Positions 38,719 to 46,910 of a stretch of DNA of 64,000 nt are shown here, piece by piece. The position numbers and the translations under genes were made by a program. Source of the stretch: Pseudomonadota bacterium (GTDB lineage Bacteria; Pseudomonadota; Gammaproteobacteria; Burkholderiales; Burkholderiaceae_C); NCBI GenBank assembly GCA_020161775.1, contig JAIUOW010000001.1, positions 124,001 to 188,000 on the forward strand. Reading direction: 5' to 3'. Below the pieces are notes generated by a model that was not told the DNA's origin, did not search any database, and saw only the letters and a list, made by a program, of their open reading frames with translations. Numbering within the stretch: the stretch's first letter is position 1; the number at the start of each line of letters is the position of its first letter.

Positions 38719-40515
38719 TCAGGCCAGGGCGGCGTCCGTGTCCATCAGGACCTTGCTGCCCGCGCGCGCGGTGCGCATGAGCGTTGCGGTCTCGGGGAAC
38801 AGGCGGGCGAAATAGAAGCGCGCCGTCTGCAGCTTGGCCTGGTAGAACGGGTCCGTGTTGCCTTCGGCGATCTGGCGCAATGCCACCTGGGCCATGCGCG
38901 CCCAGAAATAGCCAAACACCAGGTGGCCGGCCACGCGCAGGTAGTCCACGGCGGCGGCGCCCACTTCGTCGGGGTTCTGGAAGCCCTTGAAGCCGATTTC
39001 GGTGGTGAACTTGGTCATTTGGTCGCCCAGGTAAGCCAGCGGGTTGATGAACTCGGCCATCTTCTCGTTCACGCCTTCTTCGGCCACCAGCTTGCCCACC
39101 AGCTTGCCAAACTTGGCCAGCGTGGCGCCGTTGTTGCCCAGCACCTTGCGGCCCAGCAGGTCCAGGCTCTGGATGGTGTTGGTGCCTTCGTAGATCATGT
39201 TGATGCGGTTGTCGCGCACAAACTGCTCCATGCCCCATTCCTTGATGAAGCCATGGCCGCCAAACACCTGCATGCAGGCGTTGGTGGCGATGTGGCCGTT
39301 GTCGGTCAGGAAGGCCTTGACGATGGGCGTGAGCAGCGACAGCATTTCGTCGCTTTCCTTGCGCACTTTTTCATCCGGGTGGTAGTGCACCTTGTCCAGC
39401 AGCAGCGCGCAGAACATGGCCAGCGCCCGGCCGCCTTCGGCATAGGCCTTGGCGGTCAGCAGCATCTTGCGCACGTCCGGGTGCACGATGATCGGGTCGG
39501 CCGGCTTGTCCTTGGCCTTGGGGCCCGACAGGCTGCGCATCTGGATGCGGTCCTTGGCATAGGCCAGCGCGTTCTGGTAGGCCACCTCGGTCAGGCCCAG
39601 CGACTGGTTGCCCACGCCCAGGCGCGCGGCGTTCATCATCACGAACATGCCCTGCATGCCCTTGTTGGGCTGGCCCACCATGGTGCCCACGGCGCCGTCC
39701 AGCACCATCTGGCAGGTGGCGTTGCCGTGGATGCCCATCTTGTGCTCCAGGCCGCCGCAGTAGATGCCGTTGCGCTCACCCAGGCTGCCGTCCTTGTTGA
39801 CCAGGAACTTCGGCACGATGAACAGGCTGACGCCCTTGATGCCGGGGGGCGCATCCGTCACGCGCGCCAGCACCAGGTGGATGATGTTGCCGGCCATGTC
39901 GTGTTCGCCGGCGCTGATGAAGATCTTCTGGCCGGTGATGCGGTAGGTGCCATCGGGTTGCGGCTCGGCCTTGGTGCGCATCAAGCCCAGGTCGGTGCCG
40001 CAGTGCGGCTCGGTCAGGCACATGGTGCCCGTCCATTCGCCGGTAGTCATCTTCTTGAGGTAGGTGGCCTTCTGCTCGTCGGTGCCGTGGGCGTGCAGCG
40101 CGGCGTGGGCGCCATGCGTCAGGCCGGGGTACATCGTCCAGGCCTGGTTGGCGCTGTTGAGCATTTCATAGAAGCACTGGTTCACCAGCAGCGGCAGGCC
40201 CTGGCCGCCGTACTCGGCGTCACCGCTCAGGCCCGGCCAGCCGCCAGCGATGTACTGCTCGTACGCCTGCTTGAAGCCCTTGGGCGTGGTGACGGCATGC
40301 GTGGCCTGGTCCAGCTTGCAGCCTTCTTCGTCGCCGCTCTTGTTCAGCGGAAAGATCACCTCGGACGCAAACTTGCCGCCTTCTTCCAGCACGGCATTCA
40401 TGGTGTCGGCGTCCACATCGGCATAGCGCGCCATGGGCTTGAGTTCTTCGCCAGCATTCAGCAGTTCGTGCATCACGAACTGCATGTCGCGCAACGGGGG
40501 GGTGTAGCTGGGCAT
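38719..40515 (-). CDS. Acyl-CoA dehydrogenase, long C-terminal-domain type (FadE-like)
   Basis: The product is 598 residues, longer than the 380-residue class, with an extended C-terminal domain as in FadE/DMSP-type enzymes. Motifs are MCLTEPHCGTDLGLMRTKAE (about 165-184), FISAGEHDMAGN and INMIYEGTNTIQSLDL with the canonical YEGT glutamate. It oxidises acyl-CoA to trans-2-enoyl-CoA and feeds the fadB-like and fadA genes downstream. Its start is preceded by AAGGAGTAATCAAAG. The TetR gene lies 6 bp upstream, so it is the second gene of the operon. Confidence 0.92.
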   Translation of the reverse strand: MPSYTPPLRDMQFVMHELLNAGEELKPMARYADVDADTMNAVLEEGGKFASEVIFPLNKSGDEEGCKLDQATHAVTTPKGFKQAYEQYIAGGWPGLSGDAEYGGQGLPLLVNQCFYEMLNSANQAWTMYPGLTHGAHAALHAHGTDEQKATYLKKMTTGEWTGTMCLTEPHCGTDLGLMRTKAEPQPDGTYRITGQKIFISAGEHDMAGNIIHLVLARVTDAPPGIKGVSLFIVPKFLVNKDGSLGERNGIYCGGLEHKMGIHGNATCQMVLDGAVGTMVGQPNKGMQGMFVMMNAARLGVGNQSLGLTEVAYQNALAYAKDRIQMRSLSGPKAKDKPADPIIVHPDVRKMLLTAKAYAEGGRALAMFCALLLDKVHYHPDEKVRKESDEMLSLLTPIVKAFLTDNGHIATNACMQVFGGHGFIKEWGMEQFVRDNRINMIYEGTNTIQSLDLLGRKVLGNNGATLAKFGKLVGKLVAEEGVNEKMAEFINPLAYLGDQMTKFTTEIGFKGFQNPDEVGAAAVDYLRVAGHLVFGYFWARMAQVALRQIAEGNTDPFYQAKLQTARFYFARLFPETATLMRTARAGSKVLMDTDAALA

Positions 40516-40521
40516 CTTTGA

Positions 40522-41226
40522 TTACTCCTTGATGTTTTTGATGGATCGGGTGGATTTGGACGCGGCGAGTGCAGGCGCGTCAGCGCCGTACAGCCGCAGG
40601 ATGTTGTCAAAGCCGCGCTTGGCGCGGTCAATGGAGCCGGGGTTCTTCAGGAAGCGCGCCTCGTAGTGCAGCGCCAGGATCAGGCCGTGGATCTCGAACA
40701 GCATCTGCTCTTCGTCCACGTCGGCGCGCAGGTGGCCCTCCTCGCGCGCCACGACCAGCGCGCGCTTCATGGCGGCGAGCCAGGTCATGACCGAGCTGGC
40801 CAGCGCGTCGCGCACCGGACCGGCGCGGTCGTCAAATTCCACCGCGCCGCTGATGTAGATGCAGCCCGAATCGATTTCGACCGAGGTGCGCTTCATCCAG
40901 TTGGCAAACAGCGCGCGCAGGCGCGGCAGGCCACGCGGCTCGCGCATGGCGGGGTAGAACACCTCGTCTTCAAAACGCGTGTGGTATTCGCGGATGACGG
41001 AAATCTGCAGCTCTTCACGCGAGCCAAAATGCGCGAACACGCCGGACTTGCTCATCTGCGTGACCTCGGCCAGCGCGCCGATGCTCAGGCCTTCCAGCCC
41101 GATCTGCGTGGCCAGGCCCAGGGCGGCCTCGACAATCACGGCCTTGGTCTGCTGGCCCTTTTGCAGTGCCCGGCCGCCGGGGCGCGGGCTTTTGACGGGG
41201 AGTTCCGAGGCGGACATGGGTTTCAT
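40522..41226 (-). CDS. TetR/AcrR family regulator of the beta-oxidation operon
   Basis: The product is 234 residues. The HTH region is LSIGALAEVTQMSKSGVFAH (about 46-65), then FGSREELQISVIREYH. Its C-terminal domain resembles TetR_C_33-type regulators of fatty-acid genes. The start codon ATG (41226) lies inside a 38 bp palindrome and lacks a Shine-Dalgarno; ATG at 41217 is the alternative, and a leaderless message is possible. It heads the TetR-acyl-CoA dehydrogenase-DUF2147-fadB-fadA series and is probably autoregulated. Confidence 0.9.
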   Translation of the reverse strand: MKPMSASELPVKSPRPGGRALQKGQQTKAVIVEAALGLATQIGLEGLSIGALAEVTQMSKSGVFAHFGSREELQISVIREYHTRFEDEVFYPAMREPRGLPRLRALFANWMKRTSVEIDSGCIYISGAVEFDDRAGPVRDALASSVMTWLAAMKRALVVAREEGHLRADVDEEQMLFEIHGLILALHYEARFLKNPGSIDRAKRGFDNILRLYGADAPALAASKSTRSIKNIKE

Positions 41227-41278
41227 GCAAAATAAAACGAACGGTCGTTCTATTTTGCATGACTTCCCGGTCTGTCAA
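41224..41278 (-). promoter_or_regulatory. Promoter and palindromic operator of the TetR/beta-oxidation operon
   Basis: Arms 41224-41240 and 41245-41261 (GCAAAATAAAACGA and TCGTTCTATTTTGC, spacer ACGG) form a 38 bp palindrome with one mismatch per arm pair. On the minus strand a TTGACA -35 lies at 41278-41273, and an AAAATA-like -10 falls inside the palindrome. Repressor binding would block polymerase directly. The palindrome reaches the start codon. Confidence 0.75.
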
Positions 41279-41364
41279 GTGACAGGTGGCAAATTTTTCT
41301 AGATGCCCGCTCCTAAGGGCGTTGCGGGTTTACCCGTTGAGGCGTTTTGGCTTACGGCTAACGC
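41279..41364. other. Intergenic, no gene seen
   Basis: This short stretch lies between the promoter of the beta-oxidation operon and the 3' end of the membrane protein gene at 41365. It contains the small repeats GGGCGTTGCGGGTTTACCC and GCTTACGGCTAACGC but no recognised function. Confidence 0.4.
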
Positions 41365-41775
41365 TCAGCGCGCCTGCGCCCGCAGCTGCCACTCCACCCA
41401 CGCCAGTGCGGCCACCGCCACGGCCTGACCCGTGACGAAAACCGCGCCCAGCACGGTCGGCCCCATCAGCACCAGCACCAGCACACTGGCCGCCACCCAG
41501 GCCACGTTGCCAAACACCACCATGCCCACGAGCAGCAGATGCGGGCGGGCGGACGCCAGCAGCATCAGCGCCGCACTGGGAAACAGCAGCAGGCCCGCCC
41601 CCAGCAGCAGTGCCGCCGGCAGGCCCAACCAGGCCGACAGCGGCAACGGCATCAGGCTCAGCAGCAGGCCCATGATGATGCCGGTGGCGGCATCAAACGC
41701 CAGCACGCCGCGCAACGGCAGGCGCCGCAGCAGCGGGGCAGATCCCAGGGCGGGGGCGGAAGACAGGGTATTCAT
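41365..41775 (-). CDS. Hypothetical four-helix membrane protein
   Basis: This 136-residue protein has about four hydrophobic segments (GVLAFDAATGIIMGLLLSLM; LPAALLLGAGLLLFPSAALM; LLLVGMVVFGNVAWVAASVL; AVFVTGQAVAVAALAWVEW) and short loops. No family was recognised. The start ATG at 41775 has AGGAGTGAGCC upstream. Two 10 bp palindromes lie about 21 bp upstream of the start (41796-41823), suggesting control by a dimeric regulator. The gene is divergent from the gene at 42099. Confidence 0.7.
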   Translation of the reverse strand: MNTLSSAPALGSAPLLRRLPLRGVLAFDAATGIIMGLLLSLMPLPLSAWLGLPAALLLGAGLLLFPSAALMLLASARPHLLLVGMVVFGNVAWVAASVLVLVLMGPTVLGAVFVTGQAVAVAALAWVEWQLRAQAR

Positions 41776-42098
41776 GGCTCACTCCTTTGGCAGATGCACA
41801 TGTGCAAACCGCTGCACATGTGCGCCCACTGTCGCCGCCGCCGCGCAGCAAGACAATGACCTGCGAGGTAGTGCCCGCGCCCCAGGGTCCTTAAAGCCAC
41901 ATGCGGATACAAAGATTTCGCCGATGATGTCTTTTCACACGGCCCGGCGCGGCGCAAGCCCCTAAAGTATCCCTAACGACCCCCCATCCCGGCGGCCAAA
42001 TCTGGTGTTCTTGGCCGTATTGAAGCTCCACTCCTGACACGTTTGCCGCTGTCTTTGGGTCACCTGGCTTCCCCTGCACCAGTGATGGAGGTGATCGC
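41776..42098. other. Divergent intergenic region, 323 bp, no gene seen
   Basis: It contains the paired palindromes at 41796-41823 and, further right, a long low-conservation stretch ending in GATGGAGGTGATC, the Shine-Dalgarno (GGAGGTGATC) of the gene at 42099. No RNA gene or riboswitch was recognised. Promoters for both divergent genes should lie here. Confidence 0.5.
41796..41823. promoter_or_regulatory. Two tandem GCACATGTGC palindromes (putative operator)
   Basis: GCACATGTGC occurs at 41796-41805 and again at 41814-41823, each a perfect palindrome, with centres 18 bp apart. They lie just upstream of the leftward membrane protein start at 41775. Spacing near two helical turns suggests cooperative dimer binding on one face of DNA. 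Confidence 0.55.
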
Positions 42099-42638
42099 AT
42101 GGATCACCAGGCTTCTTCCTTTTTCTTCGGGCTTTCGTGGCCGGCCCTGATCGCGTTCGCCGTGGCGCTGTGCGCGGCTGCGCTGTGCATCTGGCGCGCG
42201 GCGCGCCCGCGCCAGCGCCCCGGCACACCCAACCGGCTGCAGCATGCCCATGACCTGATCCAGGCACTGGACCAGTATTGCGAATGGGTGGAAGCACAGC
42301 GACAGATCGCGTTCTTCACTGACGAGAGCACGCATCCGGATTCGCCGCTGGGGCGCGCCCGCATGATCAAGCAGGCGCACTTCCCCGAGCTGTCGCAGGC
42401 CATGGTGGAGCTGCTCATGGCGCACACCGCGCTGGTGGATTTCTTCTGGAGCCAGCAGGTGCAGCGCATGAAGGCGCCCGACGCATGGTCCGCCGCCACG
42501 GACCATGCCACCTACCTGGCGCTGCGCCAGCGCATGCTGGACGCGGTGCGCCACATGGCCGAATGCTGCCGGGACCTGGTGGGCGATGTGCCCATGCCGG
42601 CGGCATTGCGCGGCGGCATGAACACGCTCACCGCCTGA
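42099..42638 (+). CDS. Hypothetical protein with one N-terminal membrane segment
   Basis: This 179-residue protein has a hydrophobic segment (WPALIAFAVALCAAALCIWR, about 14-33), followed by a basic linker and a soluble helical part containing LDQYCEWVEAQRQIAFF and AMVELLMAHTALVDFFWSQ. A strong GGAGGTGATC Shine-Dalgarno precedes the ATG. No family was recognised. It ends 13 bp before the convergent FAH gene. It is probably an inner-membrane-anchored cytoplasmic or periplasmic protein; the orientation is not clear. Confidence 0.7.
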   Translation: MDHQASSFFFGLSWPALIAFAVALCAAALCIWRAARPRQRPGTPNRLQHAHDLIQALDQYCEWVEAQRQIAFFTDESTHPDSPLGRARMIKQAHFPELSQAMVELLMAHTALVDFFWSQQVQRMKAPDAWSAATDHATYLALRQRMLDAVRHMAECCRDLVGDVPMPAALRGGMNTLTA

Positions 42639-42651
42639 GGTCGCGCCGGGC

Positions 42652-43500
42652 TTACAGCTTGAACGGCACCACCACCTGACGCTGCTCGCCCAGGCCTTCG
42701 ATGCCCAGCGTCATCACGTCGCCTTTTTTCAGGAACAGCGGCGGCTTCATGCCCAGGCCCACGCCCGGCGGGGTGCCGGTGGTGATCACGTCACCCGGCA
42801 TCAGCGTCATGAACTGGCTCACGTAGCTCACGATCTTCGCCACGGTGAAGATCATCGTTTTGGTGTTGCCGGTCTGCACGCGCTTGCCGTTCAGGTCCAG
42901 CCACATGGACAGCTTCTGCACATTGGCGATTTCATCGCGCGTCACCAGCCAGGGGCCGATGGGGCCAAAGGTGTCGCAACCCTTGCCCTTGTCCCACTGC
43001 GGGCCGCGCTCAAGCTGGAATTCACGCTCGCTCACGTCGTTGATGGTGGCGTAGCCGGCCACATGGTTCAGCGCGTCCTTTTGCGACACGTAGCGCGCGC
43101 GCGTGCCGATCACCACACCCAACTCCACTTCCCAGTCGCTCTTGACCGAGCCCTTGGGCAGCATCACCGGGTCATTCGGGCCCTGGATGCAGCTGGTGGC
43201 TTTCATGAACACCACCGGCTCCTTGGGGATGGGCGCGCCGGATTCGGCGGCATGGTCGGCGTAGTTCAGGCCGATGGCAATGAACTTGCCCACGCCCGCC
43301 ACCGGGCAGCCCATGCGGGGGGTACCGCGCACCAGCGGCAGCTTGTCGGTCTTGAGCTTGCGCAGCTTGGCCAGCGCGGCGTCGCCCAGCTGCTCGGGGC
43401 CAATGTCCTTGACCACCGCGCTCAGGTCGCGCAGCTTGCCTTCGGCGTCGATCAGGCCGGGCTTTTCCTTGCCGGGGTTGCCATAGCGTACGAGTTTCAT
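42652..43500 (-). CDS. Fumarylacetoacetate hydrolase family protein, probable 2,4-diketo-3-deoxy-sugar-acid hydrolase
   Basis: This 282-residue FAH-fold enzyme has GKFIAIGLNYADHAAESGAP (about 71-90), SDWEVELGVVIG with the metal-binding Glu pair, YATINDVSEREFQ, and MPGDVITTGTPPGVGLG near the C-terminus. The set is shared by ureidoglycolate lyase-annotated proteins and 2,4-diketo-3-deoxy-L-fuconate hydrolases. CAGGAG precedes the ATG. Adjacency to the 2-keto-3-deoxy-fuconate dehydrogenase-like SDR (44271) supports cleavage of a diketo sugar acid to pyruvate and a hydroxy acid. Confidence 0.85.
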   Translation of the reverse strand: MKLVRYGNPGKEKPGLIDAEGKLRDLSAVVKDIGPEQLGDAALAKLRKLKTDKLPLVRGTPRMGCPVAGVGKFIAIGLNYADHAAESGAPIPKEPVVFMKATSCIQGPNDPVMLPKGSVKSDWEVELGVVIGTRARYVSQKDALNHVAGYATINDVSEREFQLERGPQWDKGKGCDTFGPIGPWLVTRDEIANVQKLSMWLDLNGKRVQTGNTKTMIFTVAKIVSYVSQFMTLMPGDVITTGTPPGVGLGMKPPLFLKKGDVMTLGIEGLGEQRQVVVPFKL

Positions 43501-43512
43501 TTTTTCTCCTGT

Positions 43513-44259
43513 TTAGTAAGTGGATCTGCCGCCCGAGAGGTCGAATACGGCGCCGGTGGAAAAGGAACAGTCCTCGGTGCACAGCCAGCCCACCATGGCG
43601 GCCACCTCTTCGGTCGTGCCGAAGCGGCCCATGGGGATTTTGGACAGCATGAAGGCGATGTGCTCGGGCGTCATCTGGTCAAAGATCGCCGTCTTCACCG
43701 CCGCGGGCGTCACGCAGTTGACGCGCACACCGGTGTCGGCCAGCTCCTTGCCCAGCGATTTGGTCAGCGCCATGACGCCGGCCTTGCTGGCGCTGTAGGC
43801 GCTGGCATTGGGGTTGCCGTCCTTGCCGGCCACCGACGCAATGTTCACGATGCGCCCGTAGTTGCGCTCGCGCATGGCGGGCACCACTTCACGGCAGCAG
43901 ATGAACAGCCCGGTGAGGTTCACCTCCATCACCTGGCGCCAGGCATCCACCGGGTAGTCCCACACCCTGGTGTTGGGGCCGGTGATGCCGGCGCTGTTGA
44001 CCAGCGCGTCGATGCGCCCGGTTTTCGCCAGCGTGGCCTGCACGGCAGCGGCCACCGAGGGCTGCTGCGCCACATCCACCGCCACCGCTTGCGTGCCCTG
44101 GCCCAGCGCCTGGGCGGCCTGGTGCGCCGCGGCTTCGTCGCGGTCCCACAGCGACACGCTGCCGCCCGATGCGATCAGGCGTTGCGCAATCGCGTAGCCC
44201 AGGCCGGCAGCCCCACCGGTGACGACCGCATGGCGGCCCTTGAAGTCGAGTTGGTTCAT
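43513..44259 (-). CDS. SDR family oxidoreductase (sugar dehydrogenase-like)
   Basis: This 248-residue classical SDR has VTGGAAGLGYAIA (about 14-26), NSAGITGPNTRVWDYP, the catalytic Ser in IVNIASVAGKDG, YSASKAG (Tyr-X3-Lys) and SFSTGAVFDLSGGRSTY at the end. Relatives are found in L-fucose/L-rhamnose-type clusters as sugar 1-dehydrogenases. It lies 12 bp from each neighbour in the leftward trio SDR-SDR-FAH. NAD(P)-dependent oxidation of a sugar or sugar acid is likely; the exact substrate is unknown. Confidence 0.88.
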   Translation of the reverse strand: MNQLDFKGRHAVVTGGAAGLGYAIAQRLIASGGSVSLWDRDEAAAHQAAQALGQGTQAVAVDVAQQPSVAAAVQATLAKTGRIDALVNSAGITGPNTRVWDYPVDAWRQVMEVNLTGLFICCREVVPAMRERNYGRIVNIASVAGKDGNPNASAYSASKAGVMALTKSLGKELADTGVRVNCVTPAAVKTAIFDQMTPEHIAFMLSKIPMGRFGTTEEVAAMVGWLCTEDCSFSTGAVFDLSGGRSTY

Positions 44260-44270
44260 GGTGTTGACGC

Positions 44271-45017
44271 TCAGATGGTCATGCCGCCATCCACGGCAAA
44301 CACCTGGCCGCTGGCGAAGACGGATTCGTCGCTGGCAAGGTACACCACGATGGGCGCGATCTCGTGCGCCTGCGCCAGGCGGCCCATGGGCTGGCGGGCA
44401 ATGAAGTTCTTGCGGGCCTGTTCCGGGTCGTCATAGCTGTTGATGCGCTCAGCCAGCGACGGTGTGTCCACCGTGCCCGGTGCGATCGCGTTGCAGCGGA
44501 TGCCGCGGCCTACGTAGTCAGCCGCCACCGCCTTGGTCAGGCCCACCACCGCGGCCTTGCTGGTGCCGTAGATAAAGCGGTTGGGCAGGCCCTTCAGGCT
44601 GCTGCACACGCTGGCCATGTTGATGATGCTGCCCGCGCCCTTGCCATCGTTTTTGGCCAGCATGCCGGGCAACACGGCCTGGATCATCCAGAACTGCGCG
44701 CGCACATTGAGGTTGAAGGCAAAGTCCCATTCGGCGTCGGTCGCGTCCAGGATGGTGCCGTTGTGCACGAAGCCCGCGCAGTTGAACAGCACGTCCAGCG
44801 CAGGCAACCCGCCCACCACGCGGGTGATGGCGGCCTTGTCCAGCACGTCCAGCACCACGGTACGCACATTGGGTACGCCGTCATAGCTGTCCAGCAGCCT
44901 GGGGTTCACGTCGCTCGCCCAGACCTGGGCACCCTCGGCCGCCATGGCCAGAACGCAGGCGCGGCCAATGCCCTGCCCCGCTGCGGTGACCAGCGCGGTT
45001 TTTCCTTTGAGTCTCAT
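44271..45017 (-). CDS. SDR family oxidoreductase, 2-keto-3-deoxy-L-fuconate dehydrogenase-like
   Basis: This 248-residue SDR has the motif VTAAGQGIGRACVLAMAAEG (TAAGQGIG in place of the usual TGG), FNCAGFVHNGTILDATDAEW, INMASVCSSLKGLPNRFIYG, and the Tyr-X3-Lys YGTSKAA. This combination is characteristic of 2-keto-3-deoxy-L-fuconate dehydrogenases and BDH2-like enzymes. It is the first gene of the leftward trio, with AGGAGAACCC upstream. Oxidation at C4 would give the diketo substrate of the FAH hydrolase. Confidence 0.88.
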   Translation of the reverse strand: MRLKGKTALVTAAGQGIGRACVLAMAAEGAQVWASDVNPRLLDSYDGVPNVRTVVLDVLDKAAITRVVGGLPALDVLFNCAGFVHNGTILDATDAEWDFAFNLNVRAQFWMIQAVLPGMLAKNDGKGAGSIINMASVCSSLKGLPNRFIYGTSKAAVVGLTKAVAADYVGRGIRCNAIAPGTVDTPSLAERINSYDDPEQARKNFIARQPMGRLAQAHEIAPIVVYLASDESVFASGQVFAVDGGMTI

Positions 45018-45087
45018 GGGTTCTCCTGGTCCCGGCGTGCCGTTCAGGGTTTTGCCGGATAGTGTCTTGTGGTGTTCGTGGCATTCT

Positions 45088-45106
45088 AAATTGGTCTGAC
45101 CACTTG
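45088..45106. promoter_or_regulatory. FadR/PdhR-type GntR operator (AATTGGT-N3-ACCA)
   Basis: The sequence AAATTGGTCTGACCACTTGG contains the perfect palindrome TGGTC-T-GACCA (45092-45102), which fits the TTGGTnnnACCAA consensus known for FadR-subfamily GntR regulators such as PdhR and LldR. It lies between the divergent SDR (start 45017) and GntR (start 45148) genes, so one site can control both directions. Confidence 0.75.
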
Positions 45107-45147
45107 GCCAGTTCAGGCTAAACCCTTAAACCCTTTCCCTCACTCGC

Positions 45148-45879
45148 ATGCCATTGCAAACCGTGGAACCGCAACGCCTGTACCGGCAGATCGCCGAGCA
45201 GCTGCGCTCGCTGATCGCGGACGGCGAGTTCGCGGGCGGCTCGCGGTTGCCGGCCGAGCGCGACCTGGCCAAGCAGCTGGGCGTGAGCCGGCCCTCGGTA
45301 CGCGAGGCGCTGATCGCGCTGGAGGTGGAAGGCTGGGTCGAAGTGCGCACCGGCTCGGGCGTGTATGTGCTGGACCGTACCGGCCAGAACGCCAAAGGCA
45401 GCCGCGCCCAGGCCCAGATACCGCCCCACGAATGGGGCCCGCTGGAGCTGATCCGCGCGCGCCGCGTGGTCGAGGGCGAAATTGCCGCTCTGGCCGCCGC
45501 CCAGGCCAAGCGGCGCGACACAGACGCCATGGCCCGTGCCATTGACGCCATGCGCGCCGACGCCGACCGCAACGTCATGCCGCTGGATGGCGACCGCGCC
45601 TTTCACACCGCCATCGTGCAGGCTTGCGGCAACGTGGTGCTGATCGAGACCGTGCAGGGTTTCTGGGATTCACGCCGCGGCCCCCTGTTCGAGCGGCTGG
45701 GCGGCTATTTTGAAACCGTCGATTCCTGGCGCTCGGCCATCACCGAGCACGAGGCCATCCATGCGGCCATCCGCGCGCGCGATGCGCAGGCGGCGCGCGC
45801 GGCCATGCATGAACACCTGGACAACTCCCATTCACGATTCAGCGCGAGCTGGCGCCGCGCGAAGAAATCCGGTTCCTGA
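45148..45879 (+). CDS. GntR family regulator, FadR subfamily
   Basis: The product is 243 residues. The winged HTH includes YRQIAEQLRSLIADGEF and RLPAERDLAKQLGVSRPSVR (about 33-52), followed by an FCD ligand domain (RARRVVEGEIAALAAA; DRAFHTAIVQACGN; HEAIHAAIRARDAQAARAAM). The metal-binding His and Asp residues of FCD domains are present. It is the regulator of the divergent SDR-SDR-FAH genes and probably of the TRAP transporter 45 bp downstream. The inducer should be a sugar acid. Confidence 0.92.
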   Translation: MPLQTVEPQRLYRQIAEQLRSLIADGEFAGGSRLPAERDLAKQLGVSRPSVREALIALEVEGWVEVRTGSGVYVLDRTGQNAKGSRAQAQIPPHEWGPLELIRARRVVEGEIAALAAAQAKRRDTDAMARAIDAMRADADRNVMPLDGDRAFHTAIVQACGNVVLIETVQGFWDSRRGPLFERLGGYFETVDSWRSAITEHEAIHAAIRARDAQAARAAMHEHLDNSHSRFSASWRRAKKSGS

Positions 45880-45923
45880 AGGCCAGCAACTTCCAACTTT
45901 CACCCACCTAGAGGAGACAGACC

Positions 45924-46910
45924 ATGAGCAAGCGATTCACCCTGAAGACCATTGCCGCCTGCGCGCTGATGGCCAGCGCCATTGGCGCCACCGGCCTGGC
46001 CCAGGCCCAGACCAAGCTGAAATGGGCCCACGTGTACGAGACGTCCGAGCCGTACCACAAGTGGTCGGTCTGGGCCGGCGACGAGTTCAAGAAACGCACC
46101 AACGGCAAGTACGAGATCCAGGTGTTCCCCGCGTCCAGCCTGGGCAAGGAATCCGACATCAACCAGGGCCTGCAGCTGGGCACGGTGGACATCATCCTCA
46201 CCGGTGCGTCGTTCGCGTCCAACTCGTTCCCGCGCCTGGCCGTGAGCTACTACCCCTTCACCTTCCGCGACGCCGAGCACGTCATCAAGTACGGCAAGAG
46301 CGATGTGTTCAAGGAGCTGGCCGAGGGCTACAAGAAGGCCACGGGCAACACCGTGACGGCGCTGACGTATTACGGCGCGCGCCACGCCACCAGCAACAAG
46401 CTGTTCACCAACTGCGACCAGATGAAGGGCCTCAAGATGCGCGTGCCCGATTCTCCGGCCTACACCGCGCTGCCGCGCGCCTGCGGCGCCAACCCGACGC
46501 CGATCGCCTTTGCCGAGGTGTACCTGGCGCTGCAGAACGGCACCGTGGACGCGCAGGAAAACCCGCTGCCCACCATCGAGGCCAAGAAGTTCTTTGAAGT
46601 GCAGAAGAACATCATCCTGACGGGCCACATCGCCGACGCGCTGCTGACCGTGATCTCGCCCAACCTGATGGGCAAGCTCACCCCCGCCGAGCAGAAGCTG
46701 CTGGCCGACATCACCCAGGAAGCCGCCGAGAAGGCCACCAACGACATCCGCAAGCGCGAAGGCGAACTGGTGGAGGAATTCAAGAAGAAGGGCAACAACG
46801 TGGTGACCGTGGACCGCAATGACTTCCAGCAGCGCGTGCTCAAGGCCATCACCTTTGAGTCCATGAAGCTGGACAAGAAGGACTGGGACCGCATTATTGC
46901 GATCAAGTAA
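45924..46910 (+). CDS. dctP: TRAP transporter substrate-binding protein (DctP family)
   Basis: The product is 328 residues with a signal peptide (MSKRFTLKTIAACALMASAI..., cleavage near AQA at about 28). The mature part has LKWAHVYETSEPYHKWSV, IQVFPASSLGKESDIN and GLKMRVPDSPAYTALPRACG, the DctP arginine/carboxylate region. It binds an acidic substrate in the periplasm. GAGGAGACAGACC precedes the ATG. Followed directly by dctQ and dctM, it defines a rightward TRAP operon that continues across a repeat to the UxaA and Ldh genes. Confidence 0.93.
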   Translation: MSKRFTLKTIAACALMASAIGATGLAQAQTKLKWAHVYETSEPYHKWSVWAGDEFKKRTNGKYEIQVFPASSLGKESDINQGLQLGTVDIILTGASFASNSFPRLAVSYYPFTFRDAEHVIKYGKSDVFKELAEGYKKATGNTVTALTYYGARHATSNKLFTNCDQMKGLKMRVPDSPAYTALPRACGANPTPIAFAEVYLALQNGTVDAQENPLPTIEAKKFFEVQKNIILTGHIADALLTVISPNLMGKLTPAEQKLLADITQEAAEKATNDIRKREGELVEEFKKKGNNVVTVDRNDFQQRVLKAITFESMKLDKKDWDRIIAIK

